64,000 nt of DNA from Nemophila menziesii (GCA_029959085.1 JARWIR010000003.1:32689505-32753504); one strand, 5' to 3'; shown: positions 35,968 through 47,414, counted from the first letter of the stretch. Program-made: numbers and translations. Notes: generated by a model from the sequence alone, not told the origin.

Positions 35968-37440
35968 ACAACTCAACAAAATGATCAAACGTTTAGCTGT
36001 AAAGGCCATCATGCCTAGTAAGTACAACATAATCTCTCTTTATGACTTGGAGTTTCTAAATTTTTCTTCACATATTCTTCAAGATGTCATTGATCAAAAG
36101 TATTATGAGCATTGGGAAAGACCAAAGAAATTGCAATAACAATACCACCATGAATATTTTAGACAAACAACACATCACGACATGCAATGTGCAAAGCCAA
36201 AAACTTCAAAAAATGAGTCAAGTTTTCGGTGTCTTTGAACCTCACCATTGAAAAAGCAATAGGAAATAGACCTGTAAAAAAGTTTTAGATATTGTCATTC
36301 TCTATAAATAATGGGTTATATGGCCACAAAGTAGTGGGTTATGTCATAAAAATATTGGGTTGTTTTCATAATTATAATGGGTTGTTAGCATTAAAGTAGT
36401 GGGTTGAATAGAATACCACAAAATATCTACCTTAATTAACATACTTTGCAGTGGCAACCAATAAACGCCCTTCATACTTGTTTATAGAATATATAACATC
36501 AAGTAACAACAATGGGAGACATGAGTCAAAATCTAAAAGGCACCAAAAGAAAAAGGAAAATGCATAAAAGTTCGAGTCACGGTTTCACATTAAAGTGCAA
36601 TAGCATCAAAAGGATTGTCAACCTCCAAGTTGTCGATATAAGATTAAATCTGGTTATAGGCTAACACAACATGCCCACAATTTTCAATTCAAGCTTTATT
36701 GACAACCCCATATATAACCTTGTAAGTGATGACATATTTGTAGTCGTATTTCAGCAAGTTCATTCTATGCCCGAGCCTTGTATCTAGTTTTGAATGCACC
36801 TCGTCATAGTAATATCTTTTATCACATCACTAGAGAGGCGGTCATTCGACAATTATCTTTGTGAGGTCCACAACTGTGATGTTTGACAAACTTCCTCAAG
36901 TACACCTTTTGATTACCTTATTAATTGCATCGTACAAATACCATTTGCAACCAGTAGATTTCTTGAAATAAGTATACATACTAATCCTTGTCGGCCTATA
37001 ATGCCCTAAATCGAAATGATAACCGGTCTCACAAGAAAATTTCAAAAGTATGCACCTGAACTCTTTCATTCAATCATGAAAATATTGTTCGGTTTATTTT
37101 AAAGCTACATTCCACACATTTATCTTCAAAACCCTTTCCTTATGATGACAATCCGTTTCAACAACCTCATCTCTCTATCATCATCGTCGAAAAAATGGCG
37201 TACATCACATAGAGTTGAGAAAGAGGGTACGAACATGGTTGAACCTACATAAGGTAGAGATGAATGCACAACTGCAATAATCGACCCACTTATTAAGTTT
37301 TCAAATTCAAACACAAGGATATGATACAACCACCAAATGGTCGTGCCAAAGTCACCCTCACTTACAGTCTTGCACTTTCGGTGCTCACCAAAATAATAAA
37401 AGTAATCAACATACTTACCATCCAATATGGGCCATGTGGC

Positions 37441-38266
37441 AACAACATATTTTATGATAGAGTTAAACGAATCGGATAGTCAAAATAATTTATGCGCTTT
37501 CTTATTGAGGTATTTAGAGTTCGGCAAGTACATTCAAAATCACAACTTAACATGTAAGTGCACAAACCAACAAAAAACAAAATCTAGAAATTACTAAAAA
37601 AATAAAAACATTCATAAATATTAGTGGGTTCAAAGAGTAAAAACAATTAGCTATATGACCAAAATAATGAGTTGTCAATACAAATTAGTGGAGTTACAAT
37701 ATAAGATCAACATGTTGATAAGACAAATCAGTGGGTTGATTATACAAACTCATTGGTTGGTATCGAAAATTCAGTATTTCACCATTTACCGAAAAAAAGT
37801 ATGAACATACTAATGTATTCTTAACTTCAACACTTTCACAAAAATATACAAAGACAAAAATAAAATAAAATATAAGAAGTACAACTACATAATATTAACT
37901 AACACACCTATAAATATATTAAATCATTCTAGAAACTGCATCACTATTACAGATCCAATAAAAAATTCGAAAGCAAAATTTATAAGAACAACTAATAATG
38001 GAATACTAGATTTAGAAACCTAATATAAAACACAATCAATGCAAAAAATACATGTAAAAGAACACGTATTGAGCTAAAAAATCAAAATACAAAAATAATT
38101 AAACTCTTAGTATGTCCATAGTTTTGTTAGGAAACTAGATAAACATAACACCCATGATGAAATTAAAAGGAAATAAAATTAATGGTAGAGAATATACCTA
38201 TAAAAATAGTTACTTCTTGTTTTATAGATATTTAAATGAAAACTATAAATTCTGATGAAAGAAATG

Positions 38267-38306
<40 letters not shown>

Positions 38307-39140
38307 TATAGACCAAAAATATGAAAAATAATGTCATTTGATCTCCTCTAAATTGTTAATTCTACCTTTAAAAAATTGCTACACATAATTTTTGGATATA
38401 TTTTAATTTAATTAATAAAAGGAGTTAATTAGCTAGTAATTCATAAATTTAATCTTAATAAAATTAAAATAAGTATATCACAAAAATATTAATTTTTTTA
38501 AGAAAGAAAAAAAATTAATTTTTTTTATTACATAAAAAAACCATTTTAGATTCGAAATTATTAACTTAGTTTGAACCTGTATAACTAGATTAAAAAATTA
38601 AGATTCTGCAAGTGAATTAATTCGAAATGGTTAAAAATAAATTAAATTTATTGAGTCTTAGAATCATATTTTTGAATCTTTTATGCCATTAACTTTGTTC
38701 TTTCTCCTTGTCTAGGATTTTAGCTTTACATTTCTCTATATTACTATAAACTTCTGTCTAGAAGTGTAGAATGATTTCAATGTAATGACCTAAATTTAGT
38801 CAAATCAGAAGAAGTCATGCGAGTGAGGTCCATCAACTAACCAGCTGTCACATAACATAACATACGATAGTACTACTACTACTAAGAATATCATATCACC
38901 TCCATGTTTAACGTTTTACGGATATGATAAAAACAAAAACAATGTAAAGAAAGAAAGAGAAAATGAAAGATTGTTTATTTTATTTTATTTTTGTGTTTTA
39001 CACCCATAAAGCCCACATTGGGTCAGTGTTAGCAGTAAAGCAAATCAAATCTCTTCCCCAGTTTGTCTTCTCTTCTCTTCTCTTTTCAGTTTCACCTTTA
39101 TAGACCAACATCCTTCTCTTACTCTCCTTTGCTCCCCTTT
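37441..39140. other. Intergenic region before the LRR gene
   Basis: AT-rich. The first part has several AGTGGGTT words like those in the intron of the MULE relic and may be its 5' end. It includes a (TA)n run at 38269-38302. Nothing coding seen. Confidence 0.5.
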
Positions 39141-39143
39141 CAC

Positions 39144-39151
39144 TATTTATA
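39144..39151 (+). promoter_or_regulatory. Probable TATA box of the LRR protein gene
   Basis: TATTTATA lies 52 bp before the start codon and follows a CT-rich stretch (39064-39090, 39110-39140) typical of plant core promoters. The implied 5'UTR would be only about 20-30 nt, so the CT-rich stretch may instead be leader of a start further upstream. Confidence 0.45.
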
Positions 39152-39202
39152 CATACATACTCACCCATCTCCTATTCATAATAACCAAATTACAAAGCTA
39201 TA

Positions 39203-40546
39203 ATGACTTTATTATTCTCTCTTTTCACTCTTCTTCTTCTTTTCTTGATAACCATGTTGGTTACTTCACAAGACTCGCCAGTGCCACCACTAAACGCGGC
39301 GGAGCAAGAGGCGGTTTATAGAGTTCTTGAGTCTATTAACTCAGAGATTTCATGGCGGTCCGAATACCCAGATGACTTATGCTACTCAGCCCCTCACGGC
39401 GTTGTCTGTGACATCTTCACTGACGACCAAACCGGCTTATATACAACCCACATCACGGAGCTAAGCTTCGGGTATGTTTCAGATTACTCAGCTAACCCAC
39501 CTTGCTCAACCACCGCCACACTCAACTCCGCCCTCTTTAAACCCTTAACTCACCTCAGAAAACTTTTCTTCTACAAATGCTTCACCCAAAACCCTGTCAA
39601 CTTTCCTGATTTTTCTTCCGTTTCATCTCTTGAAGAATTAATTTACATCGAAAATCCAGCTTTAGTTGGTTCCATCAGTGGCAGTATTGGTAAATTAAGC
39701 AGCTTAAGGAGGCTAGTTTTAACTGGTACTAACGTCTCAGGCAGCATCCCACACACGTTTGACTATTTGACCAACTTAGAGCAACTTACACTGTCAAGAA
39801 ACAAATTCAACGGCACCGTTTCGATGACATTCGAAAACTTAAAAAAGTTGAAGATTGTTGACTTCAGTCAAAACAAATTTGCAGGTAAAGTCCCTGAAAG
39901 CATTGGAAATTTAACACAGTTGTTAAAGCTTGATCTAAGTTTCAACGCTTTTTCCGGAAAAATCCCTGAAACTTTGAAGTATTTAAAAACGTTACAGTTC
40001 TTAGATTTGAGTTACAACAAATTTGGAAATTTTGGGATACCTTTATTTTTAGGTGAAATGTCAAGTTTGACTGTGGTTTATTTGAGTGGGAATTATTTAG
40101 GAGGGGTGATTCCAGAAATATGGGAAAAGTTAGGGGGTATAATAGGATTAGGATTGTCTTCAACAGGGGTAATTGGAGAAATTCCAGCTTCAATGGGGGT
40201 ACATTTGAAAAAAGCATGTTATATTGGGCTTGATAATAATAAACTTGAAGGGACAGTACCTAAAGAGTTTGAAGGATTAGAGTTTGTGAATGAGTTAAAT
40301 CTTGAGAACAACAATCTGACTGGAAAAGTACCTTTTTCTGCTGAATTTGTGTCAAGGCTGAAGGAGAAGTTAAAATTGGAGGGAAATACAGAGCTTTGTG
40401 TAGATGGTAGCTTGCAATTAGGTCGGCTAAAGGTTTGCAGTCAAGAAAACGACGTTGCGAAATCTGATTTAGTTTCTGGAGGCTCTAAATATCCGCGTGG
40501 CTCTTATTTATTATTGCTTTTTGGGTTTTTGTTTCTTTATATTTAA
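39203..40546 (+). CDS. RLP29: Leucine-rich-repeat receptor-like protein, RLP29/TMM type, GPI-anchor candidate, 447 aa
   Basis: Secreted LRR protein without kinase or cytoplasmic domain, expected at the outer face of the plasma membrane. Residues 1-23 are a hydrophobic signal peptide. A conserved N-cap follows: EQEAVYRVLESIN, then the C60/C69 pair in DDLCYSAPHGVVCD, then ITELSFGYVSDYS with C101 and C126 in LRKLFFYKCF. This arrangement is typical of TOO MANY MOUTHS and of Arabidopsis RLP29. About ten plant-type LRRs run from residue 140 to 380 (for example LLKLDLSFNAFSGKIPETL), closed by KLKLEGNTELCVD and C412. The C-terminus (SGGSKYPRG then a 14-residue hydrophobic tail at the very end) looks like a GPI-attachment signal. 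One exon, as in its relatives. Naming is from memory of the family; RefSeq often calls these Piriformospora indica-insensitive protein 2-like. TMM itself acts in stomatal patterning, but the role of this member is not shown by the sequence. Confidence 0.88.
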   Translation: MTLLFSLFTLLLLFLITMLVTSQDSPVPPLNAAEQEAVYRVLESINSEISWRSEYPDDLCYSAPHGVVCDIFTDDQTGLYTTHITELSFGYVSDYSANPPCSTTATLNSALFKPLTHLRKLFFYKCFTQNPVNFPDFSSVSSLEELIYIENPALVGSISGSIGKLSSLRRLVLTGTNVSGSIPHTFDYLTNLEQLTLSRNKFNGTVSMTFENLKKLKIVDFSQNKFAGKVPESIGNLTQLLKLDLSFNAFSGKIPETLKYLKTLQFLDLSYNKFGNFGIPLFLGEMSSLTVVYLSGNYLGGVIPEIWEKLGGIIGLGLSSTGVIGEIPASMGVHLKKACYIGLDNNKLEGTVPKEFEGLEFVNELNLENNNLTGKVPFSAEFVSRLKEKLKLEGNTELCVDGSLQLGRLKVCSQENDVAKSDLVSGGSKYPRGSYLLLLFGFLFLYI

Positions 40547-41117
40547 TGGTAAATTGAGGGAATTTTTGTAATTATTTTGGTCAATTGTTGATAGGGGAAT
40601 TAATTCTATGTAATTAGTTTCAACGAATTATAGAATACTGGTAGGAAAATATTAATGAGTATCTTTTTGAGTAATTTTTGTGTATGCTTTGATTGCTTGA
40701 TTAATATTGCATATCAATGCTTTTCTTTTGTGGTATGACGTGAACGATATAACATGGGAGAGGACTTATGTGTGCAGTTTCTAATAGTGTAAAATCTGTT
40801 GTGAGTTTGTTTAGGAGGTAGTAATGATTGCAATAGCGGATAAATAATACTAGAAGATTTTTTGTTTTGGATGGAAGAAGAAATCATTTGTACAAGATGT
40901 AGGATCAAAGTTGTAAGGATGGATGAATAATGATATTGACATAATCAGGGATGGGAAAATTTTGGGAGGCCTTAAGTTTATTAATTTTTTCTTTTAAGTA
41001 AGGATGACAATTTTGTTTCTAAAGAGGCCTAGACCTTAATTGGTGTATAAGGTACATCCATCCTTGCTCATAATTCAAAAATAAATAAAAATCAAGTTAT
41101 TAAATAAGGATAAAAAC

Positions 41118-42143
41118 TCGTGCAATCAAGGTTTTTTTTTCCAAAAAAAAAAAAAGCCAATTAGAGATTAATGCGTATTAAAAAACTTATTTAAAAAAAG
41201 ATGCCTATAATAAGTTTTTTTATAAAAAACAACCACATCCCAAACTACCCTTATAATTAACAATTAAAAAAAAGAAATTAGAAAAAAAACAAAACAAAAA
41301 CTAATAAACACACGCGAACGTCCGTGATTTTTTTTTTAAAATCGTCATAACTAATTCTAAAAAAATCAAAAAAATCAAAAATTTATATATTTGGATAAAG
41401 CAAATTAATATTTACGTCTATGATTTTTTTCAGAATTTTTTGAATTTTTAGACTTTTTGAATTTTTTTGAATTTTTTATGGAATTCCATGTTTTAAACAT
41501 GGAATTCTATGTGTTGATATAAGGAATTTGTTTTCCGTAGACACAAAATTCACTGTATAAAATATGGAATTTCATGCTTAAAACATGAAATTCCATTTTC
41601 TACGAATTAAAAAATTAAAAAAATCAAAAAAACCAAAAAAACCAAAAAATTCAGAAAATTACGAAAAAAATCATAGACGTAAATATTAATTTGATTTATC
41701 CAAATATGATTTTTTCCGATTTTTCTGATTTTTTTTGAATTAGTTATGGCGTTTTTAAAAAATTTCACGGACGCGCACGTGTGATGAAATTAGTAGTAGG
41801 GGGTGGTGGTTGTGGTGGTAGAGGTGGTGATGGTTGTGGTGGCTGTAGTGGTGGTGGTGGTGTTTGTGATGGTGGAGGTAGAGGTTGTTGTGGTGGTGGT
41901 GGTGGTGGTGGTGGCGGAAATACCCTATTATTTGTTTAAGATTTAAAAATAAATATTTTATTAAAAATAAAATAATATATTTAATAATAAGGATAGTAAA
42001 GGTATAAAAATATAAAGGGGATGTTTTCTATAAATAATTGTTCTATTAGGCATTTATCTCTAAATAAGAAAATTAGAGGGTTAAAAAAATTAAAGACATC
42101 ATTAAAGAGGCATTTATCTCTAATTACTAAAAAAAAAAAAAAG
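41118..42143. mobile_element. Candidate TIR or retroposed element containing a long foldback and a GGT-rich tract
   Basis: A 14-bp direct repeat, ATAAGGATAAAAAC, lies at 41104-41117 and 42144-42157. Just inside are A/T runs and the inverted pair AATTAGAGATTAATGC on the left and GGCATTTATCTCTAATTA on the right. Inside are a large foldback (41309-41784) and a GGT/GGTGGT-rich tract (41793-41925). No coding frame is convincing. The direct repeat may be a target duplication, but its length fits neither MULE (9 bp) nor hAT (8 bp) cleanly, and the A-run on the right would also fit retroposition. Confidence 0.4.
41309..41784. repeat. Long inverted repeat (arms about 200 bp)
   Basis: CACACGCGAACGTCCGTGAT on the left pairs with TTCACGGACGCGCACGTGTG on the right. 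Inward, pairs such as CATAACTAATTC with GAATTAGTTATG, and TAATATTTACGTCTATGA with TCATAGACGTAAATATTA, keep order to a centre near 41540. Transcribed RNA would fold into a long hairpin. Confidence 0.85.
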
Positions 42144-42710
42144 ATAAGGATAAAAACCATCTGTAATTTCTGATTGAACATGGTGTCCTAATTCGTAATT
42201 TAAAAATTATATTGAGATAATTTTTTTCGAAAAAACAAACCAACTATGAGATGCTTGGTCTAGTTTTATTGGTCAATTTGAATTTTTTCTACATATAAAT
42301 GTTTTAACGGGTAAGAATTTTCTTTTAAAAGGTTCGGTGTTAAAATAAAAATAAATCTACAATATAGTAGTATTAAAAAAAATCATGCATTTTCTCTAGC
42401 CACTCATCTCTTCACTTTTGAAAAAAATCCTCACCACCACCCCCTTAATCCATTTCCCTTGTTGATTTTCAATTTCCCTTATTTGATATTTTTTTAAGTC
42501 AAAACCTTGATTAATTCACTTTCGCATGATAACCGTGATTATCCTTTTCTCATGCAATTATATTCCTTAGACCCTCTTGATATTCCTTTATTTTTCTTTC
42601 TTTTTATTGGTTCCATTTGAGCCGTTGAGTTCTTCAACTAAAGCATACATTATCATTAACGGTTAGTATCAACGTGTTAATGAACGTTCCATTTTTAAAC
42701 ACATTTCTCC

Positions 42711-43122
42711 TTTTTTTTTTTTTGTCAGAATACATAAAATTACATAGATTTAATATTACAATAGTTGGCAAGAAAATTAAAAGAGCTAATAATAGAAAAA
42801 TCTTTCTAATCTGATTAGTCCATCTTTCTTCTAGTGCCTTTTGCTATCACATCAGCAATAACGTTATGTTCTCGATTAATATAAGATATTTTCCATATCA
42901 GGAAGTCGTTCAACCATCCTTTGATTTCTTCAATGATTGGGATAAGACTCCAATAAAGTCCAACATGTTTATTAATTCCTTGAACAAGTTCAAGGTTGTC
43001 AGAGTAGAACGAATTACTCTGAAATCTCTTTGATCTGGCCGACCTGAGAGCCAAAAGATGAGCCCAAGCTTCCCCTTCGATTATATTTTTAACTTTACAC
43101 CGGATTGCTTTCCTCTGACAAA
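42711..43122 (-). pseudogene. 5'-truncated LINE tail with RNase H domain and target duplication
   Basis: Minus-strand insertion with an A-run at its 3' end (T-run 42711-42723 on +), flanked by the 14-bp repeat AAACACATTTCTCC (42697-42710 and 43123-43136). It encodes only the C-terminal RNase H part: EGEAWAHLLALRSARS, FYSDNLELVQGIN and YINREHNVIADVIAKG. Coding runs 42815-43122. The piece is too short to be active. Confidence 0.87.
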
Positions 43123-43414
43123 AAACACATTTCTCCCAAAATCTTTTCATAATCTCATTTCATTCAAGTTATTTTAATTATATTCTAGGTCGAATCTGGC
43201 CAGAGGAGGGGGCGGCCCCAAATTTGTTCCAATACTTTTTTTTTTTGAAAAAACATTAGGAAAACAATATAGCCTCCTTTAACTATCAGTTTCTTGTTAT
43301 CTAAATATTAAATCTTTTAATCAACCATCAAAATTATAATCTTTTACAAACTAAAATCCATCTAATTTTTTTTCAACTTACACGCGACCAACTGTATTGT
43401 CACATGTTTTCGTT

Positions 43415-46338
43415 CTTTCTGACCAGCAAAGCTGGTGATTGGCTTGATAGACAACCACCAGGTACACTTAATACTTGGCCAGAACTTCAAGCCACGTTCT
43501 TTAACCATTTTATTCGAAGAGTATGAGATTAAAAGATCAGATGGAGCTTGCCAAGTTTCGCCAAGAGAATGAAGAAAAAGTAGGAGACACGTGAACAAGG
43601 TTTCAACAGAAGTTAGCTAGATGTCCACTTCACGGTTATTACCCTATCTTTACAGTTAGCAATGTTTTATCAAGGTATTAATACAGAGAGTAGATTGAGG
43701 GTAGATAATCTTGGAAGAGGAGGATTTGTGTCCATGGATCATGCAGAAGTCGTAGAAGGTATGGAACGTATTATAGAAACAGAAAGGAGTTGGCCACTTT
43801 CGCGAGTTCCTATTACAAATACCAAAGGTCCACTTCGATTAAATGCAGAGATTGCTAGTTCAGCTCAATAACCGTATTAGAGAATAAGTCAAAGAGATTA
43901 AGCTTGAGATGCAAAGACGTCGGAATTTAGCAGCAACAAATGTAGTGCAAGAAGCACAAGGTTGTCCAAAGTGTGAGGTACCGAATCATACATGGGAAGA
44001 GTGTGAAGGAAATCCATCATTTGTTTATTTCATATCCAACCGAGGAAATTACTAATTTACGAACAAAAATCATTCGGGTATGCAGTATTCAAATCCACAA
44101 GGGCCGCTAATCAAGGTAACTATCAACCTCGTCCCTAGAACAACTCTTACCAACCAAGAGGTCAAGGTCTATATCAAGGAAATCAGAATTTAATAGACCT
44201 ACTCCTCCATAACAACCTGTAAATGATGCTTATACCGACAATTTAGCTCAGAATGCTTTACCACAACATCCTCAAGAGGAAGTAGTGGGAGATAAGCAAT
44301 TAAAGAATTTCATGGTCTAATGACGAGTAATATTCGTACACAAAACGAGAAGTTAAGAAAACCAAAGGCTTCAATTCAGATCTTAGGTACACAAGTAGAG
44401 CAAATGAGCAAAGTTTTAACGAATATTGTGGAAGCAAAAGAATTGAAAGCCATTGAAGGAGGTGATGCCAATGTTGGGTTCGAAACTTGTAAGACAATTT
44501 GCCTTGAAATAGAAGAGAAAGAGAAGTACTGCATGCTGCAGAAATTGTCGTAGAAGTTCTAGAAATTGAAGAAGAACCAACCAAGTCTAGTCCCGAAGAC
44601 TCTAACTTTTCGGAAGATCCGGATTTGTCTGAAAGATCTGAGTTTATAGATCTTCTGTGAGATATGCAAGAAGAAATTAGATCGGTTATTGAGCTACAAG
44701 CTACTAGAGCTAAAGAGAATAAGGAAGAAGCCTCAAAAGAGAAGAAAGAAGAAGTTGCACCAGTTGTGCAAGAAGAAAAAGAAGAAGAGAAGGTGGGCTC
44801 GCCACCAATTGATCAAACAATGTCACCAACTATTCCTAAAACAAATCTAAAGGTTGACATTGAAATCAAGACATTTGTAGAGGCATATAGTTCAAAAAAT
44901 ATCAACACCCAGATGCTTGAGATTGCGAAGAAATGGCTTACACCGCAACAAGTTTTCACACAAGTTATTCTAAAGAAAGAAGCGAGTTTAGAAGCCAGAA
45001 AAGAGACTGTGGCTCATACTGAGAGAGTCTCGAGAAGATTTGAAAATGAGTTACCATTAAAACTCAAAGATCCAGGAAGATTTAATCTTCCTATTCAAAT
45101 CAATGTTATGCTCAAGATGAAGGTCATGTGTGATGTGAGTTCGAGTGTGAATCTGATGCCGAAGTCTGTGTTCGATAGGCTTGGGCTGGAGAAGACTAAA
45201 AAGCTCCACTGAAGTTACAATTTGCTGATAGCTTAGTGGCAAAGACATGTGGAACAGTGGAGGACGTTCATGTCCAAACAGGTAATATCACCATCCCTAC
45301 TGACTTTGTTATTCTTGATTATGATGCACATAAGTAGGTTCCAATCATACTTGGAAGTCCGTTCTTGGCCACAAGTCTAAGCATCATCAGCTTCCAAGAG
45401 GGAACAGTTACCCCCCGTTAGGGTTGTAAATGAACCAAGCCGCTCACGAGCAGCTCGAGCTCGGCTCGGAGAAAAGCTCGTTCGAGATCGGCTCGAATAT
45501 AAACAAGCACAAGCTCATGCTCCATTTTAAGCTCGATAAATAAACGAGCCTGCTCGAGCTCGGCTCATGAGCTCGTTTAAAATTATAAAAATTATAAATT
45601 AATATATTATCTACTTATAAGTATATTGTTAAACCTTAAACATCAAACTGGATATTTTTAATTTCTTCAGACATTCATTTTTTCATTTATGTTATGTTTC
45701 ATATTTTCGTACCACACACTCCGTATATAACCAAAAATTCATGAAAGTCCCATTTCAACCATAAAAAACAAATTGTTCATGAGAAACTCGTGCTCGACTA
45801 TAATAAAGATTATTCTATAAGTTAAACAAACAAGTTCTAACATTTCTGATTTGGATCATTGGAAGCTCAAGCTCGGTTCGTTAAAATTTGAGCTTGGCTT
45901 GACTCGGCTCGGCTCGAGAAATTAATCAAACAAGCCTGTACATCTAGTATTCGGCTCGACTCATTTACAGCCCTACCCTTTGTGCTAAAAACGTGTCCGA
46001 GACATTCTATGTCTGGGGTAAGAAACCAAGGAAGTTAGATCCCACAGTTCCTATCATCCACAACCTTTCACATCAAAGTCCCAGAAGAAATCCACATAAA
46101 ACCTGTGGATACTAGACAAATGAGTGAGTTTGGGGTCGTCCATGAAGTTGTATGGAAAGCCCGCAAACCCGAGAATAGGTCACGAAGTCACAAAGATTCG
46201 TGGATAGGACCATTCACAGTCACGGAAGTTGTTTCAGCTAAAGTGATAGAGATCAGGACCAAGAGGGGCATTAAGCGGATATTAGTGGACGTTCATAGCC
46301 TTGCTCGTAGCTGGGGAGGCTATATACGGAAATTTTGA
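43415..46338 (+). pseudogene. Degenerate second copy of the gag-protease polyprotein
   Basis: Homologue of the 937-aa protein at 3987-6800, on the plus strand and 5'-truncated: it starts inside gag (AGDWLDRQPPGTLNTW) next to unrelated DNA. Readable blocks in order: LxMFYQGINTESRLRVDN to LNAEIASSAQ (43662-43871); zinc knuckle CPKCEVPNHTWEEC (43960-44010); the acidic region (44320-44584); then 44664-45212 with MQEEIRSVIELQ, LTPQQVFTQVI and the protease DVSSSVNLMP; the flap ending VPIILGSPF with a stop; then, after a hAT insertion, KNVSETFYV and WIGPFTVTEVV to GGYIRKF at 46105-46338. Several frameshifts and stops. As in the intact copy, protease runs directly into the integrase-C-terminus-like tail with no reverse transcriptase between. 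Confidence 0.88.
45419..45975. mobile_element. Non-autonomous hAT element, 557 bp
   Basis: Ends TAGGGTTGTAAATGA and, inverted, TAGGGCTGTAAATGA. Interior ends are full of GAGCTCG and CGGCTCG words. The flanking 8-mers are CCCCCCGT and CCCTTTGT; the second matches the uninterrupted site expected from the intact gag-protease copy, so the left copy has probably mutated at three places. Inserted within the protease-tail junction of the degenerate element. Confidence 0.82.
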
Positions 46339-46554
46339 TAGAGGTAACGCCTCTAACTTTGAAAGACGTTAAACAAAAGTGTTGTACGGGAGACAACTCA
46401 CAATTTTTTTTTATGTTTAAGTTTTTGTTTAGATTAGTTATTTTTAGTTGATATTGCATATTTGAGGAAGGTATTAGTGTTTTGTGATGTTTAGGTACTT
46501 AAGAAAATCAAGTTCGGGAGAAAAAGAGCAATCTTCAGAGAAAATCTGACCCTC
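46339..46554 (+). other. Internal non-coding part of the degenerate LTR element
   Basis: Matches the reverse complement of 3900-3990 of the intact element (AGACGTTAAACAAAAGTG, GGGAGACAACTC, T-run), which confirms that both copies share their layout after the polyprotein. Confidence 0.7.
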
Positions 46555-46825
46555 CTGCCGGCTAGCCGGTGATATGACCGGTATGCCGGTGGGGGTCAGA
46601 CCGTTACAACGGGTCCTAAACCAGGTCAATTGTCGAGGAAAAAATAAAACAATCAGACCGGTAAGCTGGTCAAAACCACCGGTATACCGGTGCACCCAAA
46701 ATTGTCACAACTGTACGAAAATCAGGTACAATGCCGAGGACTACTAGACAAAACCGTGTGCGCGAATGACAACACGATACAAGACTGGCTAGACGGTGAA
46801 TACCACCGGTATACCGGTCAGCGCC
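46555..46825. repeat. GC-rich palindromic repeats with ACCGGTATACCGGT-like cores
   Basis: At least four cores: GACCGGTATGCCGGT, ACCGGTAAGCTGGT, ACCGGTATACCGGT and ACCGGTATACCGGTC. They occupy the same position, between the polyprotein and the 3' part, as the block at 3355-3760 but differ in sequence. Confidence 0.75.
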
Positions 46826-46987
46826 GCTGGAGAATTTTTTTTAGGGTTTAAAGAAGAAAGAGGTATGTTATATCACGAATTTTGTATCCTTTACACCTCC
46901 TTTCTTCCCCAAAGCTCTCCCAACTCCATTAAAGCTTCTATAAACCTTCACTAAACATCAAAACACTACCCAAGTCCCTTGGTAATT

Positions 46988-47414
46988 GTTAGGTCGCCTC
47001 TTAAGTCCACCCAGAAAGGGTTTAGGAGGAATTTGGAATCTTGGCTACTTATCTAAGAGCTTTAATCACCCTTATTAACTAGTAGAAGAAATATAAGGAT
47101 TAGTTCATACTAGCAAAAACTGAGCTATAGTTTCTCATCTTATTCTTAAATATTTAATTATTTGTTTTTAATTTTAGTTTAATTAATCATATCTCCTCAA
47201 ATCAATCATTCATATTTATTTTCCTGTCTTTAACTATTTATTACTACGCTTCCTTGTTAAATCCATTCGTATAACATACTAACTACCTGAGAACGAATCT
47301 TTACTTATCATAAAACTTTCGTACGACTTGTGAATTTTGCAGTGAGTACCGTGCTCGGTTAGGGTGTTTAGTTGCATCTTCATTATCTTATTTTTATCAC
47401 ACCTTAGCCGACAC
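46988..47414 (+). repeat. 3' LTR fragment of the degenerate element
   Basis: Reverse-complement match to the LTR group, with AACTAGTAGAAG, TTTAATTTTAGTTTAATTA and the end TTTTTATCACACCTTAGCCGACA at 47414. The preceding 46830-46987 still matches the region just upstream of ORF2 in the intact copy, so ORF2, the 3' non-coding part and the LTR start are deleted here. Confidence 0.78.

Larger units (their letters stand above)
33190..37440 (-). pseudogene. Decayed MULE (Mutator-like) transposase, interrupted by two later insertions
   Basis: Read on the minus strand from 37440 down, with many stops and frameshifts. An N-terminal block starts LDGKYVDYFYYFGEH. The DNA-binding region follows at 37100-36840 (FRCILLKFSCETGYHFDL, CKWYLYDAINKV). 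Next comes the part before the DDE core, with FYAFSFFFWCLLDF and YEGRLLVATAK at about 36590-36450. A probable intron starts GTATGTTAA and ends TTTTACAG near 36278. LPIAFSMVRFKDTENLTHFL follows, as after the first catalytic Asp of MULE transposases; the Asp of the usual SIDGTHLYGKY text appears as LDVIYSINKYEG. The C-terminal zinc finger (SWIM-like) remnant is at 33190-33420 (WQVKGFSCMH). A solo LTR (34463-35967) and a hAT element (33435-34144) sit inside it. Confidence 0.75.

Noticed and set aside
36290..36430. Spaced TGGGTT repeats taken as a CRISPR-like or telomeric array
   Set aside because: Spacing and sequence vary, and they lie in a probable intron of the MULE transposase relic.
41793..41925. 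GGT-rich tract as a glycine-rich protein or G-quadruplex element
   Set aside because: No open frame of useful length, and runs of G are mostly only two long.
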